Source: Microplitis mediator (lineage: Eukaryota; Arthropoda; Insecta; Hymenoptera; Braconidae). Taken from it: DNA of 64,000 bases. Below are positions 1-11,212 of the stretch, in pieces. A program made the position numbers and the translations under genes. Within the stretch, counting starts at the first letter, position 1. Each line of letters starts with the position of its first letter. The stretch covers positions 8,044,348 through 8,108,347 of the forward strand of contig NC_079974.1 of NCBI RefSeq assembly GCF_029852145.1, read 5' to 3'. The notes under the pieces were generated by a model, which did not search any database, was not told the DNA's origin, and worked only from the letters and a program-made list of their open reading frames with translations.

Positions 1-480
1 AAATTTTTAGCCTGTAAATGAAATATTTAAAGGAATGGGATAACGTTTTTTTGAATAAGGATATCCAGATAAGGTCGTGATCGGGAACTCGTCAGGTTGA
101 CCCGATGGCAAATGACTGTTTTTTTAAATAGAGATATCCTGGCGAGGTCCTGATCAGGAACTTGTCAGGTTGACCCGAAAGCAAATAACTTTTTTTTTAA
201 TAGAGATATCCTGACAAGGTCCTGATCAGGAACTCGTCAGGTTAACCCAATGACAAATAACTTTTTTTTTAAATAAGGATATCCTGACGAGGTCCTGATC
301 AGGAATTCGACAGGCTGACCCGATGGCAAATAACTTTTTTTTTATTAGGGATATCCTGATGAGGTCCTGATCAGGAACTCGTCAGGTTGACCTGATGGCA
401 AATAACTTTTTTTTAATAAGGATATCCCGATGAGGTCCTGACAAGGAACTTGTCCGGTATGCCCTAATCAGGCAAACCTT
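1..480. repeat. 72-bp palindromic minisatellite, about six copies
   Basis: The motif GATATCC recurs at 60, 132, 205, 278, 350 and 421, so the unit is 71-73 bp. Each unit has a near-perfect 30-bp palindrome built on CTGACGAG and CTCGTCAG around TCCTGATCAGGA, followed by a T-run spacer. Copies differ by scattered substitutions. The array probably begins before the window. No coding potential is seen. Confidence 0.9.
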
Positions 481-862
481 ATATTAACCTGATAAAGTCC
501 TTATGGTACTTCAGGCAAATCAGGAAGGAATTCTAGTCGGGATTTACTGGGTATAAATTTTCGAACATTGATTCAATTGAAAATTCTAAAGCTAGCATAA
601 TAAAAATTCTTAAAATTTTAAAACTTTTAGTTTTGTCAGTTGATAAGTTTCATTATATGATCAGTAGAAATTCTACTCTATCAGTAATGCAAAATTTCTC
701 GTGCCAGCATACTAAAATTTGTGAAATTCAAACTGATATTTACTCAGTTGAGGAACAACACTTATAGAAAATCATTAAAGTTTAAAAAATTAATAACAGT
801 CTTTACACCCATTTAATAAAATTTCATTGAAATACAGCTATTTATAATTTTTTGACAATGAT
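481..862. other. AT-rich spacer without a recognisable gene
   Basis: No open frame of note and no clear repeat boundary. A short piece near 592 (CTAGCATAATAAAAATT) recurs at about 2919, so part of this stretch belongs to a dispersed repeat. Confidence 0.5.
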
Positions 863-1589
863 TGCACGCCTCATAACGCGAAGCGTTTGAGGTTGTGCAT
901 TACTCTCAACATGTCCCAGTCAAGCAATTTGCCGGACTTAAATTGCGTGTATTTCATTCATTTTGTATTTGTAAGGTAATACAAATGCACCATTATCAAG
1001 ATAAATGCTCTTATTATCACACTCGATGTGTTTAAAACACACATATTTTGTTAAACATTAATAAAAATATGATTAAAAAACTTTGTCGTGCTTGTCCGAA
1101 TGTCTGTACGTGTGGATGTGCCACAATCATGGCCGTCAAACTTAACGTATCGGGACCATTCTGGTTTTATTAGCTTCAGAACGACATCGGATTTTTTGCT
1201 ATTTAAAATGACTTTTTAATTCGCTGTCGTTTAATAATAATTAATAAAAAATATTGAAAACACTGGTCTTTTATATATCTATATATATAGGTGTATTTCT
1301 ATGATTGTACGACTTCAGCCTTTGGCCACCTTCGGGCGCTGTTAGCCGGGCTGATAAATATGTACACGCATGCGCTGTACGTTTCTCATCGGACGCCAAA
1401 ACCGCGAAAGAATGAACCCTAGCATTCAAGTAACTAAAAGTGATATTAAAAAAAAATAATAATAATAATAATAATAATAAAACCAATATCATTGATTTTT
1501 TTATTTATTTATTTAATTCTAATTCCTTCGGTAGGATACTTAAATAATAAATTATTTTGTATTTTTGAAAAAGCGTTATGAGACGCGCA
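863..1589. mobile_element. Non-autonomous element with 17-bp terminal inverted repeats
   Basis: It is bounded by TGCACGCCTCATAACGC at 863-879 and its diverged inverse at 1573-1589. Both ends and much of the interior match, in inverted orientation, the element at 58459-60004. The interior differs, so the two are deletion variants of one family. It contains an AT microsatellite (AAT)n near 1455-1480. No intact transposase frame. Homology with the other copy continues a few bases past 1589, so the true end may lie slightly outside. Confidence 0.7.
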
Positions 1590-2040
1590 CTTTTGGATTT
1601 TCCAAATTTTTTTGTTTGTCTTTGAGTAATTTTTACAACGGTGTTTAAATAAAATAATCTTTTGTTCTAAATGTTCGGATTTATTTGGTTATTTTTCTGA
1701 TCAGTATTCCGCGGGAATTCATTCAAGAAGCATCCATTTTATTTAGCAAGTGTCAATTATTCAGTTGAGTTTTATGGGGTTGTGTGATTGTGAAAATCTT
1801 TATTCTTATCGATTTTAATATTATTATGCTTATGAGATTTGTTTGCATAACTATTTTTACGTTTGACAATAAATTACACACTTACGAATAAGAATAAATT
1901 ATATTTTTTTTTGTTTTAATAAAATAAAAAACTATTTGATGTATCATTGCATGCAATAAATGTAAACCGCATGGATTTTAATTTTACGGAAAATTAGATG
2001 TATTTTTATTTATTTTATATCATCCTTATAAATGTTTATT
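1590..2040. other. AT-rich spacer, nothing recognised
   Basis: About 450 bases of AT-rich sequence without open frames, RNA genes or clear repeats. Confidence 0.5.
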
Positions 2041-2530
2041 AAGTTAGATGAGTAGTTATAAGACTTTTTGTAAAATTTATCATATTAATATAATAATTTT
2101 AACGAGACTTTTCTTTACTTTATATATTCAATATTGTACGAATCGTAAAATTAATTTTTGAAATATATTGTCAACTAATTACCAATACCAATGTTGCTAA
2201 ATAAATATAAAATAGAAAATACAGTGTTTTGTGTTGATATTCTCATATGTTTCTATCAACTTCATTTAATATTTATACTATACGTTTTTGTATATGCATA
2301 TAAGACTATTAAAGATAATTGATAGAAACATATGAGAATATCAACACAAAACACTGTATTTTTTATTTTATATTAATTTTATATTTTTTTAGCAGCATTG
2401 GTATTGGTAATTAGTCGACAATATATTTTAAAAATTAATTTCACGATTCGTGCAATATTGAATTTACAAAGTAAAGAAAAGTCTCGTTAAATTTATGATG
2501 TTAGTATCATAAATTTTACAAAGAGTCTAT
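2041..2530. repeat. Large imperfect palindrome (MITE-like)
   Basis: The left arm (about 2060-2270) and right arm (about 2316-2530) are inverse copies. GATATTCTCATATGTTTCTATC at the inner side of the left arm is mirrored by its complement at about 2323-2345, and AACGAGACTTTTCTTTACTTT is mirrored near 2470-2488. The loop is about 45 bp. This is typical of a foldback MITE. No coding capacity. Confidence 0.8.
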
Positions 2531-3180
2531 ATACATTTGTTAGATTAGTAATATAGTTTTTATGAAAGTTAATTTAAAGAGTAAAAGAACAAAAATGAAA
2601 ATTATCATTTTTTTAAATAAATTTTTAAATAATTTTGATCGTATAAGTAAAATAATTAAAACAATTTTTATTATGCTAGTGGTACATTTTGTTATTATAA
2701 GACAGTGAATATTGCATCCTAGCGACACAATTTTTGTCGTGTCAGTTATTATAACTATAAAATACTTAATAATTTTTATCATGCTCAATACGAAATGTAT
2801 TATGTTCAAGAAAGAAATTTTTGTCGGCCGAATCAAAATTTTATTATGCTTCAATACAATTAATAACAACACGCATCAAATAAAATATTGGAATATCATA
2901 CGGTTTCAAGTTTAGTCCGCTAGCATAATAAAAATTTATGGATTTTCACATAAAATTTCTTGGAATTTTCACCTTCATTTTTCTCCGTGTACTGAATAAA
3001 ATAGAAAACAGAAGAGAATCGCGGGAATACACACATAAAAAGCGGATGACTTCTAGAGGCATCTACATTTTTATGGCGCGTAATGTTTGGAATTTGAATA
3101 AATCAATTAGGTTATCAAAGTAATAATCAATTAACATGTAAATATCGAAGATAATTTTGTTATGAACATAAAAAATTTTT
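2531..3180. other. AT-rich spacer with repeat fragments
   Basis: Only short chance frames are present on either strand, with AT-driven composition. GCTAGCATAATAAAAATT at about 2919 is shared with the segment near 590. Confidence 0.4.
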
Positions 3181-3760
3181 TTGACAATTTTTTTTTAATA
3201 ATCGATTTTTGAAACCCAACTTTAAAGTTGCAAAATCGTATAATAAACAATCGATTGTGAAAAAATCGATTTCGTGTTTTTAAAATATCAGTTTTGGCAA
3301 TGCTAACAATAAATTTATTGATAGACAATGGTTTTTTTATAATTTGTTTTAAATATTTAGATTTTTATTTTTTTAATAATTGTTTTTGTTTCTAGGATTT
3401 TAAGACAATCGATTGTTCAATAACTCCAACTTTGAAATTGCGCTATCGAATTGCTAACAATCGATTATTGTAATCGATTGGGGAAAAAAAATTTTTTTTT
3501 AATAATAATAAATTTCCTCTAGAGATGTGTGTAATGCGCTCATTAAAGTAATTGAAAATTATTGCAGGTATTAATCTACGAAATTAAAAGAAAAAAATTT
3601 TTTTTAAATATTTTATAAAAAAAAAATCGATTTTTATAAATCGTATTTTAAAATTTTAATCGATTTCCAATCGATTAATTGAAACACATAGAATCAATTT
3701 ATAAAAATCGATTGTTGAAACTAAAAAATCGATTATTCGATTAATTGATTGTTTTTTTGC
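3181..3760. repeat. Dense cluster of AATCGATT palindromes
   Basis: About eleven copies of ATCGAT, mostly within AATCGATT or CAATCGATTG, occur in under 600 bp (for example near 3200, 3251, 3263, 3410, 3462, 3475, 3629, 3659, 3672, 3707 and 3729). One more lies just inside the neighbouring LTR. It may be a diverged tandem repeat or a binding-site cluster. No gene seen. Confidence 0.6.
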
Positions 3761-3851
3761 AACACTAATATAAAATTAGAACAGAATAAAAGTTATGGAT
3801 AGTATAAATATAATCTTCTAGTCGTGATCACTAAAATGATTGTTCACTTGA

Positions 3852-4694
3852 TGTCGCGCACTGATTTGAACGACAATCGATTAGGGAGTTTTTTTTATTT
3901 ATTAAAGATTGTTAATTATTTAAATCTAAATAATTTTGGATTTTTAACACAATATTTAATGCTATTAAATCACTTTATTTATAACAATAAATATCAACGA
4001 AAATTATGATTGTTTACAATATATAAGAAATTATTAAAATTGAATTTTTGGGAGCAAGACGTTCGCGTTTGAGTTTTGGTTCTTAACTGACTTGTGTGTA
4101 TTTTATAAAACTGATTCTTCCCTTTTTGACGTTGAGATACAAGGTTTTATTTTGCGTCAAGAAGGGATGTTTTAGGTATTCAAGAGTGTAATTGGTTAAG
4201 ATATTTTGAGTAGGAGTAACTGGGTGTAGACTTGTAGATGACGTAGTTTGTGACGTATTAGAAAAAAATAGCAAGAGAGGGAGAGCAAGCGCAAGACCCA
4301 AAGGGTCCACGAGCGTGGGACGTAAGTGAAGTAAAAAAAAGGGTCTATGCCTTGCACCGCGTAGTGAGGTCATAAATAATATTTATGACCATCCAAAGGA
4401 TATTTAAGTTGGTTTAAAATAAAAAGTGTATATATAAAAAAAAGAGAAAAGGTTTACTAAAATAAATTTTAGTAAAGAAATTTAGAAAAATATATAAATA
4501 AAGTTTGTTAAATGTGAGAATAGTGTGTAGTAAAATAATAAAATTTTGAAAGCGTGTGAATCTGAAAACTAAACATTTGGCTAGCAGATGTTGAAAGATA
4601 AGATTTTAAGAAATTTTGTGTTGTAAATTTTATATTTTATGATTTTTCGTGAGAAAATAATTTTGTGTAGTTACGTGTTTTTTGGTACGGAACA
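3852..4694 (-). repeat. 3' LTR of the Bel/Pao element
   Basis: 843 bp, starting TGTTCCGTACC on the minus strand and ending in ACA. It is nearly identical to the copy at 10038-10880. An apparent 96-residue frame inside it appears in both LTRs and is judged non-coding. Confidence 0.95.
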
Positions 4695-4696
4695 TC

Positions 4697-4712
4697 TTGC
4701 CCCCCTTGAGAG
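4697..4712 (-). promoter_or_regulatory. Polypurine tract of the Bel/Pao element
   Basis: Immediately before the 3' LTR on the minus strand is the purine run CAAGGGGGGCAAGA. Its place and composition fit the plus-strand primer for reverse transcription. Confidence 0.8.
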
Positions 4713-4722
4713 GTTATAGCGA

Positions 4723-7700
4723 TCAAATAGATTTTATTGTATTGTCTTCATTCTCATCTGGTAATAAAATTGCAAGTCTTCTCACGTTACGGTCAATAGT
4801 TCCATGGGCAGTCTTGATAGTGACCGTACGTGTAATTCCATCTGATCCTGGATGCGTTTGAATAACTCGACCGATTGGCCAATGCAGTGGCCGTGAATTA
4901 TCTTTTTTGATAATGACAATTGTACCCTCTTTTATGTCATGAGTACCTTTTAGCCACTTCTGTCTTACATTCAAGCCGTTAATATATTCTTTATGCCAAC
5001 GCTTCCAGAAGGCTTGTCTCAGCTTCTGGATTAGTTGCCACGAGGATAATTTATTGGATGCTGTATCAGCCCAGTCCCAATCAGGCAAACTCGTTATCGA
5101 ATCACCAATCAAAAAATGACCTGGTGTAATGGCTATGGGATCGTTTGGATCTGATGAACTCGGTGTTAAAGGTCTTGAATTTAGTATTGCTTCAATTTCG
5201 ATTACAAAGGTGTTAAGTTCTTCAAATGTGAGAAGTGTATCGCCTGCAATTCTCATTAAATGACCTTTGAATGATTTAACTGCAGCTTCCCACAAGCCAC
5301 CGAAATTGGGCGATCTTGCAGGAATAAATTTTCACTGGATTCCTTCTTCTGTAAGATATCTATGTACTTTCTGTTGATGTTCCTCTGAATTAATTTGTTG
5401 ATAGATCTCTTTTAGTTGATTATTGGCACCAACGAAGTTGGTTCCGTTATCTGAATGAATGCTGTAACACTTGCCTCGACGTGATATGAATCTCCGCAAT
5501 GCTGCTATAAATCCCTCACTGGTCAGATCACTGACCACCTCAAAGTGTGTAGCTTTGACTGCTAGACAGACAAAAACAGCTACATACACTTTGACTCGGC
5601 CACGATTGCGATGTTTCTTCTCCTTGATGTAAAATGGACCGCAGTAATCTACACCAGTATGATGAAAAGGACGAGTTTGTGTGACACGCTCTTTCGGCAG
5701 CTCTCCCATTGGGTAAATAGCTGTTTGAGGATTTGATTTTCTGCATCTTACGCAACGATATGTTACTCTCTTAACTTCGTTTCGACCGTTTAACGGCCAG
5801 AAGTTTCTCCTCACAACATACAAAGTTGTCTGAGGACCGGCGTGGAAGTGCCTTTGATGGGCTTCTTGGATAATCAAGGTTGTATATGGATGTGATTGAG
5901 GTAAAATTATCGGATGTTTTTGATTGTATGAAATGTTTGCATGATTTAGTCTTCCACCAACCCGAATTATCTCGTAGTCATCAAAAAATGGACTAAGATG
6001 TTTTAATTTACTGTTTTCGTGTATTTCCTTTTTATGTTTCAAGTTGTGAATATCTTTCGTAAAGTGTATATTTTGTATTAACTTGATAATTTTTACCTGA
6101 GACTGACGAAGTTCCTCGAGAGTATATTCACCAGTATACTTATTGTTTTTACTCAAACGCAAGATGCGGGCAATTGCACGATGTAGATTACTTGCTGAAC
6201 TGAAGAATTTGATGAATGAATCATCAAGTGAACTTGTTTTTACGCAAGTTGTAAGACAAGTGAGTTTTTTCCTTTCATTGTCTTCGATTGGAGTAGATAT
6301 TATTGATATAGGCCAGTCGTTCTCTGGATACTTTAGCCAGGTTGGGCCAGAAGGCCAAAGTGAATTATCTACGAATTCCTCTGGTGTTAGTCCTCTTGAA
6401 GACGCGTCTGCAGGATTATCTTCAGACTTAATGTGTCTCCAACTAGTAATAGGTGTTTTTTCTTGTATCTGAGATACTCGATTTGCAACAAATGTTTTCA
6501 ACTGGTATGGAGGTGTCTTGATCCAATGAAGAGCTATTGTTGAGTCTGACCAGAATATAACCCTGGATAATTGAGTAGGTAAAAGTTCTTTTATAGTATC
6601 ATATAGATTAGCTAACATGAGAGCTGCACAAAGCTCTAATCGTGCTAATGTTTGAGTTTGTAGAGGTGCAACTTTGGTTTTAGCACACAATAGATTCGTT
6701 CTTACGTCACCCGATGATGCCGTCCGCCTTAAGTATATACATGCACCATAGGCCTTTTCACTGGCATCTGCAAACCCATGTATTTGGATATCGCAGGTGT
6801 CTAGCAGTACCAGTGGACGATTGTATAAAACTTGATTAATGCTATTGAATTCAGATGCATATGACGTCCAAGCATTTTGTATATAAGTTGGAAGTTCTTG
6901 GTCCCAGGTAATTTCTTGACGCCAGCATTCTTGAAGAATTAACCGCGCGGCTAAAATTACCGGTCCCAATAATCCTAGTGGATCAAATATCTTAGCTATT
7001 TCAGCTAAGATTACTCTCATGGTTACGTTGATTGGTAACTTATTAAAGGTATAAGTTAAATCATCTGATTGCGTTTGCCAATGTATACCTAAAGTTTTTA
7101 GCATTGGATCTACTTCAATTTGTAGTTTTTTATTGATGTGTTCTTCTGGAATTCCTTTCAGGACTTCTGAATTATTTGAAGCCCATTGTCGTATATTAAA
7201 ACCACCTCGTTTTAGTAGTTCAGTTAAATCGTTTCTAATTTTTATTGCTTTATTAACAGTATCAGTACCTGCGATTAAGTCATCGACGTAGAATTGCTCC
7301 TTGATGATGTCTGCTGCTTCTGGAAAGTTACTTCTTTCATCCTCGGCTACTTGCACAAGACTTCTGACTGCCAGGAACGTTGCTGCTGTAGTGCCAAATG
7401 TATCTATCGTCAATTGATAGTCCCTGACTTCTCCTGTTTGATCTCTCCATAAGATTTTAAGATATTTACGGTCTTCTGGTCTTACCCAGACATAACGAAA
7501 CATCTTTTCCAAATCACCTATAAGAATAATTGGGTGTAATCGAAAACGAATTAGGTGAATGAAAATTGGTTTTTGTAGTGTGGCTCCTGTTAGCAGCGTA
7601 TCATTTAATGATATTCCAGAGCTTGACTTGGCAGATCCATCAAATACGATTCGTAGTTTTGTAGTGTTGCTTGATTCTTTCACGACCGCATGATGTGGAA

Positions 7701-8655
7701 GGTAGAATCCTTCAGCATCAGTTGAGCCCGTTGATAGTTCCATATGTCCTAGATCTAGGTATTCTTGGATAATAACCTTATATTGTTCAGCGAATTCTGG
7801 ATTTCTTTTGAATTTGTTTTCAAGAGATTTTAATCGGTTCATAGCTCGAGTCCGAGTTTCACCGATGAGAGATTTCTTGGAGTTGAATGGAAGTGCTACC
7901 ACGTAACTTCCGTCTTTGTTTCGCTTTGTATGATTTTTGTAATGTAGTTCACATGCCATCTCTTCCTCTGACAGGTGTTTTTGTTTTGGACCTTCTTCCA
8001 TGGCCCAAGTCTTTGTGAGTTGTTGGAGAGCTTGTGTGGTCGTAATATGACACATTTTTGGATTTGGTTTTGAATTATTGTTTTTTCTTTGAACTGATAT
8101 TGCACCACCGATGATCCAACCAAAATGTGTATTTTGCATGAATAAATCTTGCCCTTCAGGATTTGAAATATCCTTTTGTCCAGGTATGATTAATGATAAT
8201 GCTGGTCCTGCACCAATAAGTAAGTCAATGTTACTTGGGATATTGAATGTTGGATCAGCTAGCTTTATCTTATTGGATATTGGTATTTTTGTTTTGTCAA
8301 TATAGTTCACTGGATCTTGTTTAGTTATTTCAGGAACTGAAAAGAATTCTAATGTCTTTTCGAAGTTACTGTATCTTGATTGGATGGTTGCCGTGATTTT
8401 GAATGATGTTGATGTTTGAATATCACCAAGTCCACCAACAGCAAGAGAGCATTTTTGTTTTGGTAGGTTTAAAGATGTAGCTAATCGCTCCGTAATAAGG
8501 TTGGACGTTGCTGCTGTATCGAGCAATGTCTTGCAGCGTATTGGACGTTTATTTTTATCGATAATATTGACTAAGGCAGTAACCATTACCTCTTCAATTT
8601 TACCTTGATTTAGTAGTACAACGCTGTTGGTAGTTGGACTTGATGACGTTGGTAG
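4723..8655 (-). pseudogene. pol: Bel/Pao pol polyprotein with one internal stop
   Basis: This is a protease, reverse transcriptase, RNase H and integrase polyprotein. It is read from after the gag stop (8655) to 4723 in one frame, broken by TGA at 5332-5334 where relatives have a tryptophan codon. From the Met at 8586: protease motif LLDTAAT near residue 21, reverse transcriptase about 290-520 with catalytic YVDD at 433-436, RNase H with FADASEKAYG near 610, and an integrase zinc-binding region near 920-960. The integrase core motifs are TGVDYCGPF and SDNGTNF. The part beyond the stop (5295-4723) carries NFGGLWEAAVKSFKGH, which holds the third catalytic acid, and the C-terminal domain. The start at 8586 is probably internal, because the frame is open back to the gag stop. 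A single nonsense change is the only clear lesion. Confidence 0.93.
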
Positions 8656-8658
8656 TCA
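8653..8658 (-). promoter_or_regulatory. Candidate stop-codon readthrough site between gag and pol
   Basis: On the minus strand the gag stop reads TGA-CTA. The downstream frame stays open in phase into the protease. UGA-CUA is the best-known leaky stop context in eukaryotes. I infer programmed readthrough. A simple nonsense mutation in a fused gag-pol is the alternative. Confidence 0.55.
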
Positions 8659-9924
8659 ATCGTTCCTTTCGTCTTCCTTGGTTTCTGGTTTATGTAGATG
8701 TAGTAACGTGTGATGGACCTTACCACACTTAAAACAATTAGCTTTATTACAATCATTAGTTTTATGATTGTTTCGAAGACAGTTGAAGCATAGATTAGCA
8801 TTTTTAACGGCATTGATCCGTTGTGGTACAGATAAATTAAGTAACTTATCACACCTGTATGTTGCGTGTCCATCTTGTTTGCAAATTGGACAATTTTTAA
8901 AAATCATCATTGTGAATACTTGTTTTTGTTTTTGTTGTGTAGTTTTATCTGGATTGTTGGTTATTGGTTTACTTGGGTTTGATACTGCTTTATTGTCTTT
9001 GTTTAGGTTGGTTTGTGATTTCATCGCCTCTTCTCGGAGAAATTCAATTAACTCATTAAAGGTGCGTTTCTTATTATTGTTTTTTCTGCGATACCACTCT
9101 CGTTTAGTTGAACTATCTAATTTTGAGATAGTGTGAAATAGTAATGGCACGTCCCATTTATCGGTCGGTTCACCTAGAACTTTCATACCACGCACATGCA
9201 CTAACGTTTCATTCACTAATTGTCTGATTGCATCGCCTGAATTATTTTGTAATTTGGGTATTGCTGTGAGTAGTTCAAAATGACGCGTGATAATCGCTTC
9301 TTCATTATTGTAAGTTGCCTTTAAAAGTTCCATTGCTTCTTTATAATTTTCATTAGTTGCTTCAAGACCAGCTATAGTTTTTGCTGCTTCACCAATTAAA
9401 GTATCCTGTAAATAGGACATATGAGTACTGTCTGAAATGCCAACACGATCATGTACGTTAGCATTAAACCATTGATAAAATGATTTCCATTCTTCCAGTT
9501 TGCCGTCAAATTTACGTAATTCTCGTTTGGGCATTTTAGTTAGATTATAATTATGATTACTTGTGTCTAATACTGCTGGAGTATGTGCATTATCGCGATT
9601 TGCTTCTTGATTGCTTAAGTTTCTTTCGAGCTCTGCTTGAGCCAAAATATCCATGTAATCTTCCATCATTTCTTCTTCTATTGTATTATGACCACCTTCA
9701 GGTTCTTTTGTTGCAAGATGCATTGTAATCTCTGGAAGTATATTGAATATTTCTTTAAGATTGTTGATTCTCTGTTGGAGTTTTGCTTGGTTGATTGGTG
9801 TGTCAGTGAAACCACTGAGAAATGTCTCAAATTTAGTAATAGCAGCTTTAAGCTGACCACGCCTAAATGCATGTGACATGTTTGTTTGTTTGTTATTAAT
9901 TAATTCACACGGTCTTGGACTCAC
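8656..9924 (-). CDS. gag: Bel/Pao gag nucleocapsid protein
   Basis: A 422-residue structural protein that packages element RNA in cytoplasmic particles. Residues about 130-290 match the DUF1759-type gag domain (RKFDGKLEEWKSFYQWF). The C-terminus has two CCHC zinc knuckles, CPICKQDGHATYRC and CFNCLRNNHKTNDC, followed by a CCHH-like third (CFKCGKVHHTLLH). The start Met at 9924 lies about 90 bp after the primer site. The stop is TGA followed by CTA, and pol continues in the same frame, so a gag-pol fusion by readthrough is possible. The frame is otherwise intact. Confidence 0.93.
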   Translation of the reverse strand: MSPRPCELINNKQTNMSHAFRRGQLKAAITKFETFLSGFTDTPINQAKLQQRINNLKEIFNILPEITMHLATKEPEGGHNTIEEEMMEDYMDILAQAELERNLSNQEANRDNAHTPAVLDTSNHNYNLTKMPKRELRKFDGKLEEWKSFYQWFNANVHDRVGISDSTHMSYLQDTLIGEAAKTIAGLEATNENYKEAMELLKATYNNEEAIITRHFELLTAIPKLQNNSGDAIRQLVNETLVHVRGMKVLGEPTDKWDVPLLFHTISKLDSSTKREWYRRKNNNKKRTFNELIEFLREEAMKSQTNLNKDNKAVSNPSKPITNNPDKTTQQKQKQVFTMMIFKNCPICKQDGHATYRCDKLLNLSVPQRINAVKNANLCFNCLRNNHKTNDCNKANCFKCGKVHHTLLHLHKPETKEDERND

Positions 9925-10015
9925 AAATTGATTGAATGAAGTTTTTATCTAAGTTGTATAGCAAATTGCATAAATTGTTTTCACTTCACTGTTCACTGTC
10001 ACTTACACTTGTTTA

Positions 10016-10032
10016 TCCGGCTCGAAGGACCA
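10016..10032 (-). promoter_or_regulatory. tRNA-Tyr primer binding site
   Basis: On the minus strand, 5 nt after the 5' LTR, lies TGGTCCTTCGAGCCGGA. It is the complement of a tRNA 3' end reading CCGGCTCGAAGGACCA. The acceptor half CCTTCGA/TCGAAGG fits animal tRNA-Tyr as I recall it. Confidence 0.8.
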
Positions 10033-10037
10033 TAAAA

Positions 10038-10880
10038 TGTCGCGCACTGATTTGAACGACAATCGATTAGGGAGTTTTTTTTATTTATTAAAGATTGTTA
10101 ATTATTTAAATCTAAATAATTTTGGATTTTTAACACAATATTTAATGCTATTAAATCACTTTATTTATAACAATAAATATCAACGAAAATTATGATTGTT
10201 TACAATATATAAGAAATTATTAAAATTGAATTTTTGGGAGCAAGACGTTCGCGTTTGAGTTTTGGTTCTTAACTGACTTGTGTGTATTTTATAAAACTGA
10301 TTCTTCCCTTTTTGACGGTGAGATACAAGGTTTTATTTTGCGTCAAGAAGGGATGTTTTAGGTATTCAAGAGTGTAATTGGTTAAGATATTTTGAGTAGG
10401 AGTAACTGGGTGTAGACTTGTAGATGACGTAGTTTGTGACGTATTAGAAAAAAATAGCAAGAGAGGGAGAGCAAGCGCAAGACCCAAAGGGTCCACGAGC
10501 GTGGGACGTAAGTGAAGTAAAAAAAAGGGTCTATGCCTTGCACCGCGTAGTGAGGTCATAAATAATATTTATGACCATCCAAAGGATATTTAAGTTGGTT
10601 TAAAATAAAAAGTGTATATATAAAAAAAAGAGAAAAGGTTTACTAAAATAAATTTTAGTAAAGAAATTTAGAAAAATATATAAATAAAGTTTGTTAAATG
10701 TGAGAATAGTGTGTAGTAAAATAATAAAATTTTGAAAGCGTGTGAATCTGAAAACTAAACATTTGGCTAGCAGATGTTGAAAGATAAGATTTTAAGAAAT
10801 TTTGTGTTGTAAATTTTATATTTTATGATTTTTCGTGAGAAAATAATTTTGTGTAGTTACGTGTTTTTTGGTACGGAACA
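10038..10880 (-). repeat. 5' LTR of the Bel/Pao element
   Basis: 843 bp, the mate of the copy at 3852-4694, with the same TG...CA ends. It should contain the promoter for the minus-strand element. Confidence 0.95.
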
Positions 10881-10885
10881 CTTGA

Positions 10886-11210
10886 TCACAAATGTATAGT
10901 GTACTTAACTTATACACTAGATTTGTATTAATTATATAAAAGTAATAACAGTAATAAATATTTAAGATTACCAATAATTATTACTTTATGCTTAACGATA
11001 CTTAAATTTAGATCGTTTTCAATAAAATACTTATAGTAAATAAAACTACTAGAATTAAGTGATGAAAATAATAAAATTTTCATTTCATAAACATTTTTAA
11101 ATTAGTTATATGTTAACATTTGATATGACTGATGGTACTAAAAAATAGTTATCTAGACTATTTTCCAATATATAATAACTATAAATCATTGTTTTAGAAA
11201 TTATTATTAA
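10886..11210. repeat. Dispersed AT-rich repeat, inverted copy at 32610-32789
   Basis: 10886-11085 matches 32610-32789 in reverse (shared blocks such as ACACTAGATTTGTATTAATT and AATAACAGTAATAAATATTTAA). In the other copy the Gypsy LTR interrupts it. No gene. Confidence 0.7.
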
Positions 11211-11212
11211 AA

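Larger units (their letters stand above)
3847..10885 (-). mobile_element. Bel/Pao LTR retrotransposon with target-site duplication
   Basis: Two 843-bp LTRs (3852-4694 and 10038-10880) bracket gag and pol, all read on the minus strand. The 5-bp duplication CTTGA stands at 3847-3851 and 10881-10885. I can see only one clear LTR difference (a T/G at about 4125 versus 10311), so insertion was recent. Order along the element is LTR, tRNA-Tyr primer site, gag, protease, reverse transcriptase, RNase H, integrase, polypurine tract, LTR. The pol layout and gag domain type place it in Bel/Pao. It carries one clear nonsense codon in the integrase and may or may not be mobile with help from other copies. 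Confidence 0.97.

Noticed and set aside
54..440. CTGACGAG/CTGATGAG words in the 72-bp repeats as hammerhead ribozymes
   Set aside because: GAAA and the cleavage triplet are lacking. The words are explained by the CTGACGAG/CTCGTCAG palindrome.
1..480. 72-bp array as a CRISPR array
   Set aside because: Whole units repeat with no unique spacers, and the setting is eukaryotic.
4083..10559. 96-residue frames at 4083-4373 and 10269-10559
   Set aside because: They lie inside the two LTRs of one element and are identical only because the LTRs are. No domain seen.
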